From an uncultured Pelagibacteraceae bacterium (GTDB lineage Bacteria; Pseudomonadota; Alphaproteobacteria; Pelagibacterales; Pelagibacteraceae), in the NCBI GenBank assembly GCA_902552705.1, contig CACDHZ010000002.1:32501-65430 (forward strand): DNA of 32,930 nucleotides, read 5' to 3'. The position numbers and the translations under genes were made by a program. This document shows positions 24,409-32,393 of this stretch, one piece after another (position 1 is the first letter of the stretch; each line of letters begins with the position of its first letter). A model generated the notes under the pieces. It had not been told where the DNA came from. It worked only from the letters and a program-made list of their open reading frames with translations, and ran no database searches.

Positions 24409-25553
24409 TCAGATATAGTGAGCAGCACATTGATCATGAAGATATTTCTAAAGTAGTAAAAACTCTTAAGTCTGATTTTATTACTACAGGCCCTAAAATA
24501 CCAGAGTTTGAAAAAAACCTATCAAAAAAAATTAACTCAAAGTATTCAGTTGCATTTAATAGCGCAACCAGCGCATTACATTCTGCATGTATAGCCTTGG
24601 GGTTAAAAAAGAATGATTGGTTATGGACATCAGCAAATAGTTTTGTTGCTTCTGCAAATTGTGGTTTATATTGTGGAGCTAAAATTGATTTTATAGATAT
24701 TGAGTTAGAAACTTTTAATATCGACCTTGAAAAATTAGAAATAAAATTATACAAAGCCAAAAAAAAAAAATTATTACCTAAAATAATTATACCAATAGTT
24801 TTTGCTGGACAATCTTACGACAGGGATCGTCTAATAAATTTATCAAAAAAATATAATTTTAAGATTTTAGAGGATGCTTCACATGGATTAGGATCAAAAT
24901 ATAAAAATAAATACTTAGGGAGTCATAAAAAAATAATAACAGTATTTAGCTTTCATCCTGTCAAAATGATTACTACTGGTGAAGGGGGTTCTGCCCATAC
25001 TCAGAATAAAAAATACTATGAAATCATGAAATCAGTTAGTTCTCATGGAATTGTTAGAAAAAAAAATCATTTAAATAAGGGAATAAATCATCTTTTATAT
25101 GAGCAAAGATATTTGGGGTTTAATTATAGATTAACTGATATTCAGGCCGCTCTTGGAATTAGTCAATTAAAAAAACTTAATATTTTTATAAAAAAAAGAA
25201 AAAATATAGCCAAAATATATTCTAAATATTTAGATAATAAAAATTTAATTTTACCAACAGAGAAAAAATATGCAAAATCTACTTTTCATCTTTATGTAGT
25301 TTTATTAAAAAATCACCCCCAAAAAAAAAGAAATGATTTAATTTTTTTTTTAAAAAAAAATAAAATTTTCACTAACATTCATTATAAACCTATTCATTTA
25401 CAACCCTATTTTCAAAAATTAGGATTTAAAAAAGGAGACTTTAAAAATGCAGAGGAATACTATGAAAAAGCTATTAGTTTACCTATACATCCAAATTTAA
25501 AAAAAAGACAAGTTATGTCAATTATAAAAAAAATTAATAATTTTTTTAAATGA
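24405..25553 (+). CDS. pseC: PLP-dependent UDP-4-keto-sugar aminotransferase, PseC
   Basis: This 382-residue DegT/DnrJ/EryC1-type aminotransferase should convert the PseB product to UDP-4-amino-4,6-dideoxy-beta-L-AltNAc using glutamate. The PLP lysine is K187 in FSFHPVKMITTGEGG, and LEDASHGLGS (155-164) supplies the Asp that pairs with the pyridine nitrogen. SATSALHSACIALGL and the N-terminal HIDHEDI...L.SDFITTGP are PseC-typical. RYLGFNYRLTDIQAALG and HYKPIHLQPYF close the active site. It overlaps pseB (ATGA) and the ABC transporter gene (ATGA, 25550-25553). A 12-A tract (24759-24770) interrupts codon use around residues 118-122. Confidence 0.95.
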   Translation: MIRYSEQHIDHEDISKVVKTLKSDFITTGPKIPEFEKNLSKKINSKYSVAFNSATSALHSACIALGLKKNDWLWTSANSFVASANCGLYCGAKIDFIDIELETFNIDLEKLEIKLYKAKKKKLLPKIIIPIVFAGQSYDRDRLINLSKKYNFKILEDASHGLGSKYKNKYLGSHKKIITVFSFHPVKMITTGEGGSAHTQNKKYYEIMKSVSSHGIVRKKNHLNKGINHLLYEQRYLGFNYRLTDIQAALGISQLKKLNIFIKKRKNIAKIYSKYLDNKNLILPTEKKYAKSTFHLYVVLLKNHPQKKRNDLIFFLKKNKIFTNIHYKPIHLQPYFQKLGFKKGDFKNAEEYYEKAISLPIHPNLKKRQVMSIIKKINNFFK

Positions 25554-27283
25554 AAAAATATTTATCAGAGATAAAAATAGTATTTAGCATCTTGCCTAGT
25601 CAATTAAAAAAAAGGATGCGTTTAATGTTAACAATGTTATCCATTAGTGGTTTTTTAGAAAGTTTGACTATAGGTTTATTTATTCCATTAATTGCCATTA
25701 TTTCAGAAAAAAAAACAAACATTCCATTTTTAAATAATTTTTATGACTTTAGTAAAATAGAGATTAATGAAGTATTAGTTTTAGTGTTAAGTTTAATTTT
25801 AATAGTTTATTTAATTAAATCAATTTTTTTAACTTATTTGGAATTTGGAATACAAAGATTGATAAATGATATCAGAGTAGAATTAACATCAGAATTATTC
25901 AAAAAATATATTAATTCTAAATATGAATTTCATTTAAAAAACAATTCTTCAATTTTATTAAGAAACTTAACTGTAGAAATAGTATCTTTTTGTCATGGTA
26001 TTATTGGTCCCATCCTAATATTAGCTAAAGAATTTTTTATAATAGTTTTTATTACTATATTATTATTCTTGTTTGATTATAAAATAAGTATTTTTACATT
26101 TTCGTTCGGAATCATCTTAATATTTTCAATTAAAACTATTTTAAAAAAATTACTTTACACATTAGGATTGAAAGCAATGAACTTTAGAGGAGAAGCTAAC
26201 AAAATTATCATAGAGTCATTACAGGGAATTAAATTTATAAAATCTTATAAAATAGAAGATAATTTTATAAATAGATTATTGAAAAACTTAAAATTTTCAG
26301 CTGAAATCAAATCAAAGGAAACTGCAATTCACAGTGTACCAAGAATTTGGATTGAGTTATTAGTGCTTATAACTTTATCATTAATAGGATTATATTTTTT
26401 CATTTTTAATATTTCTATGAGTGAGTACTTTTCTTTTATCTCCTTATTCTTAATAGCAATGCTAAAAATGCTCCCTTCTTTTATGTCAGCAATTAGAACT
26501 ATAAATGGATATCAATCTTATAAACCCTCAATAGATTTTATAAAAAAAGAACTTGAAGAAAGAGAAGAAAATAATGAGCTTAAAAAGGAGAAATTAACAA
26601 ATAAAAAAGTTGAACTTAATAAAGAATTAATAATTGATAATATAAGTTTTATGTATAAGGGGCAAAAACAAAATATAATTGAAAATTTAAATCTTAAGAT
26701 TAATAAAGAAGGCGACTTAATAGGTATTTTCGGAGATAGCGGTGTAGGAAAAACAACTTTAATAGATATATTGATAGGATTGCATAATCCTCATAAAGGA
26801 CAGTTTTATCTAGATAATAATTTGATAGAACAAAAATCAATAAGAGGTAAAATTTTTGGATATGTTCCACAATTTATATATTTATTTGATGATAATATTA
26901 AAAATAATATATTGATCACAAATGACAAAGAAATATCAGAAGAAGATTACAAAAAAGTTTTAAATCAGTGCGATTTATCAAAATTTATTGATTCATTGCC
27001 TGATGGTGACAAAACACTTATTGGTGAAAATGGAGCACAAATTTCAGGTGGTCAGAGACAAAGAATTGGTTTAGCTAGAGCATTAGCTCATGATGCAAAA
27101 ATCTTAATTTTAGATGAAGCGACTAGTGCATTAGATAAAAGAACAGAAGATAATATATTTGATACATTAAAAAAAATATCGGTAAAAAAATCAATCCTGA
27201 TTATTACTCATAATCGAAATCTATTAAATTATTGTAATAAGATATATTGTTTAAAGGATGGAAATCTTAAGCAAGAAAAATAG
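25550..27283 (+). CDS. ABC exporter/flippase (MsbA/PglK type), full-length half-transporter
   Basis: This 577-residue protein joins a transmembrane domain and an ATPase domain. Hydrophobic segments appear at about 24-51, 75-96, 150-165, 170-200 and 276-315, consistent with the six-helix exporter fold. The nucleotide-binding domain has Walker A GDSGVGKT (395-402), Q-loop Q441, signature SGGQRQ (499-504), Walker B ILILDE (518-523), and an H-loop in ITHNRN. Members of this family, including PglK, flip lipid-linked oligosaccharides across the inner membrane as homodimers. Its position directly behind pseB and pseC (ATGA overlap) suggests it moves the locus glycan or its lipid-linked repeat. The ATP-dependent type contrasts with Wzx; no Wzx or Wzy is visible in the window. 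Confidence 0.9.
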   Translation: MKKYLSEIKIVFSILPSQLKKRMRLMLTMLSISGFLESLTIGLFIPLIAIISEKKTNIPFLNNFYDFSKIEINEVLVLVLSLILIVYLIKSIFLTYLEFGIQRLINDIRVELTSELFKKYINSKYEFHLKNNSSILLRNLTVEIVSFCHGIIGPILILAKEFFIIVFITILLFLFDYKISIFTFSFGIILIFSIKTILKKLLYTLGLKAMNFRGEANKIIIESLQGIKFIKSYKIEDNFINRLLKNLKFSAEIKSKETAIHSVPRIWIELLVLITLSLIGLYFFIFNISMSEYFSFISLFLIAMLKMLPSFMSAIRTINGYQSYKPSIDFIKKELEEREENNELKKEKLTNKKVELNKELIIDNISFMYKGQKQNIIENLNLKINKEGDLIGIFGDSGVGKTTLIDILIGLHNPHKGQFYLDNNLIEQKSIRGKIFGYVPQFIYLFDDNIKNNILITNDKEISEEDYKKVLNQCDLSKFIDSLPDGDKTLIGENGAQISGGQRQRIGLARALAHDAKILILDEATSALDKRTEDNIFDTLKKISVKKSILIITHNRNLLNYCNKIYCLKDGNLKQEK

Positions 27284-27291
27284 ATAATAAA

Positions 27292-28662
27292 ATGAATTAT
27301 TTTGCTACAACTAGACTTCCAAACAATGTTTACAAAATTTTTGTTCATGCTTGTAAAAAAAATGCTGAACAAGAATTAAATAAATCTCTTAAAATTTTAT
27401 ATTTAAATGAAAAAAAACTGAGTTTAAAATTTATTTTTTATTTACTAAAAGTTATAATTACAGGAAAAATTTTTTTCAAAGATCAATTTATATATTTAAA
27501 ATATAGAAACTGCAGTATAGGACGGCATTCAATGTCTACTGCTTTAAGAGATATGAAATCTTATTTGAGCCCGTTTTATCTTTTTTATAACAATTTCAAA
27601 TATTTAGTTTTATCAGGATTAATTATTGACTCATTATATTCAAACTTAAAAAAAATTGATGCTGCTTATGTTGATCATGGTATTTATTTAAATGGAGTAA
27701 TTATCCAATTACTTGCAAATAATAATAAAATTGTATATCAAAATGTTTATCCAAGAGGCATTTCACGAAAAACTTTTACCAAAAAAGATAAAAATCTTTT
27801 TTTTGAATATGAAGATTTATTGATTTTTAAAAAAAATGAAAAGAACCTATCTATTAAAAATAAAAAAGAGGCAAAAAATAAAATTAGAATTATAACAAAT
27901 TATCCAGAAAATATACCATGGATTAAGGGAGTTAAATTTAAAAGAATAAAAAATGAAAACTTTAAAAAATTAACACATATTGTATATGCTCATTCATTTG
28001 CCGATGGTCAATTGGGCTATGGTTTAGATGGCTTTTCTAATGTTAGAGAATGGATAGAGTTTACTTTAGAAAAATTAGATAACGAAAAAAATTTAGTTTA
28101 TGTAAAAGCACATCCTAATTTTACTACTAGAGGATATTTAAACGAAGCGTGTGCAATGGACCAACATATTTTTTCTTTAATTAAAAAGAAATTTAAATTC
28201 TCTAAAAGATTTATATTTGAAGATAAAGCAATTAAAAATGTAGACTTATTAAATTTGGTAAATAAAAAAACAATATTAATATCCCACCATGGCTCAGTCA
28301 TTTTCGAAAATACTTATAAAAAGTTTAAGAATATTTCATCTTCCGCAACATTTTGGGAAAATAAGTTAAAAATAACCAATCAATGGAGCACAAAAAATGA
28401 ATATGAAAAAATCTTAAAAAAAAATTGGAGCCAGTTGAAATTTGCAGATCAAGAGGATTTTTTAAAGATATGCTATTTATTATATTGTAATGAATATGGT
28501 CATTATGGAAAAAAATTTTGGTTAAAAATAATTTCTGACAAAACAAAAATTCCATATAGAAAATTAGACACTAATCTTTTAGATAATATAGAGAAATTAA
28601 AAGATAAACAAAAAAATATATTAACAAATTTAATTAGCCAAAATATACAAATTCTTAAATAA
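27292..28662 (+). CDS. KpsS/LipB-like capsule polysaccharide transferase or biosynthesis protein
   Basis: This 456-residue protein lies 8 bases after the ABC transporter gene. Two motifs in the second half mark the capsule-biosynthesis/GT-B type: VYVKAHPNFT (269-278) and LISHHGSVIFE (329-339), the latter typical of proteins that act on capsular polysaccharide or its Kdo linker. AAYVDHGIYLNG (124-135) is another conserved-looking turn in the first half. I infer that it builds or extends the carbohydrate that the neighbouring transporter exports. It might be a glycosyltransferase using CMP-sugars, like KpsS. No membrane segment is convincing. It is the last gene of this operon, facing the class III aminotransferase gene. 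Confidence 0.58.
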   Translation: MNYFATTRLPNNVYKIFVHACKKNAEQELNKSLKILYLNEKKLSLKFIFYLLKVIITGKIFFKDQFIYLKYRNCSIGRHSMSTALRDMKSYLSPFYLFYNNFKYLVLSGLIIDSLYSNLKKIDAAYVDHGIYLNGVIIQLLANNNKIVYQNVYPRGISRKTFTKKDKNLFFEYEDLLIFKKNEKNLSIKNKKEAKNKIRIITNYPENIPWIKGVKFKRIKNENFKKLTHIVYAHSFADGQLGYGLDGFSNVREWIEFTLEKLDNEKNLVYVKAHPNFTTRGYLNEACAMDQHIFSLIKKKFKFSKRFIFEDKAIKNVDLLNLVNKKTILISHHGSVIFENTYKKFKNISSSATFWENKLKITNQWSTKNEYEKILKKNWSQLKFADQEDFLKICYLLYCNEYGHYGKKFWLKIISDKTKIPYRKLDTNLLDNIEKLKDKQKNILTNLISQNIQILK

Positions 28663-28684
28663 TATGAAATATAATTATAAGTTA

Positions 28685-29920
28685 TTATTTTTTTTTAAAT
28701 ATTTTTAATGATCCCTTTTTGAATTCTTTAATTATAAAATCAATATCTTTTTTTTCATGAGAATATGATTGAAACATAATACCACTACTAGGAATATAGA
28801 TATTTTTACTTCTAATATAATTTTTAAATTTTGAAATAAGTTTGTTTTTTTTTAATTCCAAAAAATCTCTGCTAGCTCGATCTTTTATAGAGTCTTTTGT
28901 ATACACTAATCTTAACATTGAATGAAATCTATAAATTTTCAGATCTAAATTATTTGATATAAAAAACTTATTTAATTCTACTTGTAAATATTTTGAGTTT
29001 GTATTTATTTTTTTGAATATTTTTTTTTTATTTTTTACAATATAATTTAATACTTGATTACCTACAAAAGTAACTATTGAATTTCCAGAAAATGTGCCTC
29101 CAAAAAAAACTTTAGGATTTATTTTATTAATTTTTCTAGATATATTTTTTGATATAGAAATTATTCCAATTGGTAATCCTGCTCCAAAACATTTCCCAAA
29201 AGTACTTAAATCTGGTTTAATATTAAAATAATTTTGAACACTTGAACAATTAGTTCTTAAGCCGGTTATCATTTCATCAAAAATTAAAATAATATTATTT
29301 TTTTTACAAAAAACTTCTAAAAATTTTAGATATTTTCCTATATTTTCATAAGGAAGACATGCTTGAATGGGTTCAATTATTAAACATGATATTTTATTTT
29401 TGTTTTTTTTTAGTATAAATTCACTTTTTTCAAAATCATTATATGGAATTAAAATTAAATTTTTATATGTTTCCTCGGGTAACCCACTAGATAGTTTAAC
29501 AGGTTTTAATTTTTTATTTGCTTTGTATAATAATTGATCAACAGATCCATGCCATCCGCCAGTTACATAAGCAATTTTTTTTTTATTATTTAATGCTCTA
29601 GCTAGCCTCAATGATTTCATTACCGCTTCAGTTCCAGAATTACAAAAAATTATTTTTTCACTATTTGGTACAACTTTTTTAATATTTTTAGCGAATATTT
29701 CAGCATTTATATTTGGTGCAGCGATATTTGAAATTTTTTTAGAAATAAATTTTTTTATACTTTTTTGAAATACTTTATGATTATGACCTAATAATATAGA
29801 TCCTGCGCACATCGATAAATCAATATATTTTTTATTTTTAGTGAAAATTTTTTTGCCTTGAGCACCATAAAATAAATCAACATCTTTTTTATATCCTTCA
29901 TTTATGATTAAATTTTGCAT
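28685..29920 (-). CDS. Class III PLP aminotransferase/aminomutase (HemL-like)
   Basis: This 411-residue protein resembles glutamate-1-semialdehyde aminomutase and related class III transaminases. It has CNSGTEAVMKSLRLAR (93-108), GGWHGSVD (121-128), IIEPIQA, IFDEMITGLR (213-222) with D215, and the PLP lysine K243 in FGKCFGAGLPIG. FFGGTFSGN follows. A housekeeping HemL normally keeps a stricter version of these blocks, and the neighbourhood is surface sugar biosynthesis, so an aminosugar or acyl-amine role is more likely than tetrapyrrole synthesis (inference). It is transcribed alone, towards the KpsS-like gene and away from the MarR regulator, whose operator region borders its promoter. Confidence 0.8.
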   Translation of the reverse strand: MQNLIINEGYKKDVDLFYGAQGKKIFTKNKKYIDLSMCAGSILLGHNHKVFQKSIKKFISKKISNIAAPNINAEIFAKNIKKVVPNSEKIIFCNSGTEAVMKSLRLARALNNKKKIAYVTGGWHGSVDQLLYKANKKLKPVKLSSGLPEETYKNLILIPYNDFEKSEFILKKNKNKISCLIIEPIQACLPYENIGKYLKFLEVFCKKNNIILIFDEMITGLRTNCSSVQNYFNIKPDLSTFGKCFGAGLPIGIISISKNISRKINKINPKVFFGGTFSGNSIVTFVGNQVLNYIVKNKKKIFKKINTNSKYLQVELNKFFISNNLDLKIYRFHSMLRLVYTKDSIKDRASRDFLELKKNKLISKFKNYIRSKNIYIPSSGIMFQSYSHEKKDIDFIIKEFKKGSLKIFKKK

Positions 29921-30063
29921 TTAGAAAAAATTTATTAATTTTGAGTCAAATGTGTTAAATTATTAAACACTAATTCTTAATAATACAAGTAATACTTATT
30001 TTATTTGATAAAATTAAGCTTTACTGTTCAATTTTTGAACTATATGTTCATTATTTGAACAAT
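29921..30063. promoter_or_regulatory. Divergent control region with a further inverted repeat
   Basis: This spacer separates the class III aminotransferase (minus) from the MarR-type regulator (plus). GTGTT...AACAC at 29952-29970 forms a near-perfect 19-base inverted repeat about 32-50 bases upstream of the aminotransferase ATG. On the minus strand it overlaps the place where a -10 would lie behind TTGTAT. The tandem operator at 30026-30060 is listed separately. No promoter hexamer pair is convincing. Confidence 0.35.
30026..30060. promoter_or_regulatory. Tandem operator, two GTTCA-N5-TGAAC palindromes
   Basis: Two perfect 15-base palindromes with the same half-sites lie at 30026-30040 and 30046-30060. 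Their starts are exactly 20 bases apart, about two helical turns, so bound dimers would lie on the same DNA face. The second ends 3 bases before the ATG (30064) of the regulator gene. That position would block transcription or translation start and suggests autoregulation by the encoded MarR-type protein (inference). Confidence 0.68.
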
Positions 30064-30423
30064 ATGAAAAAAAGTAATCAAGATCATTTTGAAATTTTAA
30101 GGAAAATTTCTAAAAAACCACAAGTAAGTCAAAGAGAACTTGCGGAAGAGCTGGGGTTTAGTTTAGGTAAACTTAACTATTGTATAAAAGAATTACAAAG
30201 TAAGGGACTAATTAAAATACGAAATTTTAAAAAAAATAAAAAAAAAATTAATTATCTTTACATTTTAACACCACAAGGAATTTCATCTAAAACAAAACTT
30301 GCTATTAATTTTATGAAAAAAAAGATGCAAGAGTACGATGAATTGAAAGCTGAAATTAATCATGAAGATATTACAGAATTAAATAAACAACCTACAAAAA
30401 AAATTGACCATACTTTATTATAA
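30064..30423 (+). CDS. EPS-associated MarR-family transcriptional regulator
   Basis: This small winged-helix protein has 119 residues from the ATG. A TTG nine bases upstream (30055) is possible but lies inside the operator, so I prefer the ATG at 30064. The N-terminal VSQRELAEELGFSLGKLNYCIKELQSKGLI is the helix-turn-helix (about residues 20-49), and KINYLYILTPQGISSKTKLA is the wing and following helix. The C-terminus MKKKMQEYDELKAEI looks like a dimerising coiled coil. The layout fits the EPS-associated MarR family found beside exopolysaccharide loci. Its stop shares a base with the start of the radical SAM gene (TAATG, 30421-30425), so both are co-regulated. The tandem palindrome just upstream is the likely binding site. 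Confidence 0.85.
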   Translation: MKKSNQDHFEILRKISKKPQVSQRELAEELGFSLGKLNYCIKELQSKGLIKIRNFKKNKKKINYLYILTPQGISSKTKLAINFMKKKMQEYDELKAEINHEDITELNKQPTKKIDHTLL

Positions 30424-31328
30424 TGAGTAAATCAGGCCATAACAACCCACCAATACCTTTAGATCCAAAAGAAACTATAAAAAAAAATATAAATAGAAGA
30501 AAATTAATTGTTGATGATGGTATTAGCTTATTTAAAGGAGTCCCTTTACCAACATGGATTGAATTGAGTTTAATTGATGTATGCAATCGTTCTTGTAGTT
30601 TTTGTCCAAAATCTGATGAAAAAGTTGCCCCTGATACATATCAAAAAATGTCTAAAAAATTAATTGATAAATTGCATGATGATTTAAAAAAAATAAAATT
30701 TAATGGGTCTTTAGCTTTATGTGGATATGGCGAACCTTTATTACATAAAGATATTGAGTATATTGTAGATAAATTATCAAGAGTAGCAGACGTAGAAATT
30801 GTTACTAATGGCGATCCATTAAATTATAAAATGATAAATAAGTTATATAATGCAAATGCAGCAAGATTATTGATTAGTATGTATGATGGTCCTGACCAAA
30901 TACAAAAATTTAAAGACATGATAAAACAATCAGGTATACCTGAAGAATTTGTTATATTAAGAGATAGATGGTATTCCAAAACTGAAAATTTTGGTGTTAA
31001 ATTAACAAATAGAGCTGGTACAATCAAAACTGGAAATCAAATAGCGAATGATGTCCATACCGTTTGTTTTTATCCTTCTTATCAATTTTTGATTGATTGG
31101 AATGGTGATGTATTTTTATGTCCTCAAGATTGGCAAAGAAGACAAACAATGGGAAACATGATGCAAGAAGAGATTTTTGATATATGGACATCTAAAATAA
31201 TGAAAAAATATAGAGTTGATTTATTGGATGGAAAAAGATGCAATAATCCTTGCAAAGATTGTAATGCTCAAGGAACATTACTTGGTATTAATCATGCTCA
31301 AAAATGGAGAGAAATTTATAAAAATTAA
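30423..31328 (+). CDS. Radical SAM/SPASM-type protein (paralogue of 15611-16537)
   Basis: A 301-residue protein with CNRSCSFC (C54, C58, C61), CGYGEP (100-105), VTNGDP, MYDGPDQIQ, TNRAG, and LIDWNGDVFLC, ending in cysteines C215, C233, C273, C277 and C280. Every landmark has a counterpart in the protein at 15611-16537, at similar spacing. It lies behind the EPS-type MarR regulator in a two-gene unit, so it is the regulator's direct partner. The N-terminal 45 residues are polar and lack a recognisable domain. The substrate is unknown. One extra cysteine compared with its paralogue (C273) may change the auxiliary cluster. Its end is separated by only 6 bases from the convergent reductase gene. 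Confidence 0.8.
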   Translation: MSKSGHNNPPIPLDPKETIKKNINRRKLIVDDGISLFKGVPLPTWIELSLIDVCNRSCSFCPKSDEKVAPDTYQKMSKKLIDKLHDDLKKIKFNGSLALCGYGEPLLHKDIEYIVDKLSRVADVEIVTNGDPLNYKMINKLYNANAARLLISMYDGPDQIQKFKDMIKQSGIPEEFVILRDRWYSKTENFGVKLTNRAGTIKTGNQIANDVHTVCFYPSYQFLIDWNGDVFLCPQDWQRRQTMGNMMQEEIFDIWTSKIMKKYRVDLLDGKRCNNPCKDCNAQGTLLGINHAQKWREIYKN

Positions 31329-31334
31329 TTTTAA

Positions 31335-32393
31335 TTATATAATTCTTTTATATTGATTTGGAATTAAATTTTTTATTTTATTTTTTTTTGCTAATTCCAA
31401 TATCCATCTCGGATTTTTAACAATTATTCTAGCGATAGTAATAAAATCAATTTTTTTATTTTTAATAATATTTTCTGAAACATCGTGTTTGGTTATCATG
31501 CCACTTGTTGTTGTAATCATTTTAGAATTTTTTTTTATTTTTTTTGCCATATCAACTCTAAAAGCCTCTTTTTGTTTCATTTTTGTTAACGGTAAAATGC
31601 CACCACTAGAAATGGAAACATAATCAAAACCAATTCTTTTCAAATCTTTGGATAAGGCTATTGCGTCGTTAATAGATAAACCATTTTTTAAATGGTCTGT
31701 TCCAGTAATACGTGCACCTAAAATCTTATGACGAGGCCAAACTTTTCTAACTTCTTGAGCTATTTCATTCAAAAATCTTGTTCTATTTATTAAACTTCCA
31801 CCATATTCATCAATTCTTTTATTAGAAATTGGTGAGAAAAATTGATGCAATAAATATCCGTGTGCCATATGTATTTCTAAGCAATCGAATTTTATTCTAT
31901 TAGCTCTAATTGCGGAATTTCTGAATTTTTGTACAACTTTTTTTATTTGTAATTTTGACATTGCTACAGGTTTCGGCCAACCCTTATCTCTCGAAATTGA
32001 AGAGGCTGATATGGTTTTCCATGACTTTTTTTTGGGTAATGGAGTATTATGTTTTATCCAGGGAGCGTAGCTAGAACCTTTTCTTCCAGAATGCGAAATC
32101 TGAATTCCATATTTAATATCGTTTTTTGATTTAAGAAATTTTATTAACTTTTTTAAATTTTTTTCATGAGTATCATTATATAAGCACATATCAGCATCTG
32201 ATATTTTTCCTAGCCTATCTACAGCAGTAGATTCAAGTAAGACCATACTAGCACCCGTAGAGGACAAATGTTCCAAATGTTGATAATGCCAATTCGATGG
32301 ACTTCCATTTTGAGATGAATATTGACACATTGGAGATACTACAATGCGATTTTTTAATTTGATACTATTTATTTTTAGATTTTGAAATATCAT
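31335..32393 (-). CDS. Old Yellow Enzyme-family NAD(P)H:flavin oxidoreductase (YqjM-like)
   Basis: This 352-residue TIM-barrel flavoenzyme has SPMCQYSS (20-27), with C23 and Y25 as in YqjM-type OYEs, and GIQISHSGRKG (96-106). EIHMAHGYLLHQFFSP (173-188) carries the paired active-site His (H175, H178), followed by NKRIDEYGGS. It should bind FMN and reduce activated C=C bonds of enals and enones. The length is normal. The start overlaps the upstream reading frame by 29 bases, implying co-expression. It does not look like a sugar gene, so the island boundary may lie near here (inference). Confidence 0.92.
   Translation of the reverse strand: MIFQNLKINSIKLKNRIVVSPMCQYSSQNGSPSNWHYQHLEHLSSTGASMVLLESTAVDRLGKISDADMCLYNDTHEKNLKKLIKFLKSKNDIKYGIQISHSGRKGSSYAPWIKHNTPLPKKKSWKTISASSISRDKGWPKPVAMSKLQIKKVVQKFRNSAIRANRIKFDCLEIHMAHGYLLHQFFSPISNKRIDEYGGSLINRTRFLNEIAQEVRKVWPRHKILGARITGTDHLKNGLSINDAIALSKDLKRIGFDYVSISSGGILPLTKMKQKEAFRVDMAKKIKKNSKMITTTSGMITKHDVSENIIKNKKIDFITIARIIVKNPRWILELAKKNKIKNLIPNQYKRII

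Noticed and set aside
28660..28697. Hairpin with T tract between the KpsS-like and aminotransferase genes
   Set aside because: The stem is about five A/T pairs with a long loop, and the T tract is also Lys codons of the opposite gene.
30055..30063. TTG at 30055 as start of the MarR-type regulator
   Set aside because: It lies within the second operator palindrome and only adds three residues; the ATG at 30064 gives a standard N-terminus.
31334..31345. AATTATATAATT palindrome between convergent genes as a terminator
   Set aside because: Only 12 bases of pure A/T with a short T run; such palindromes are expected by chance here.
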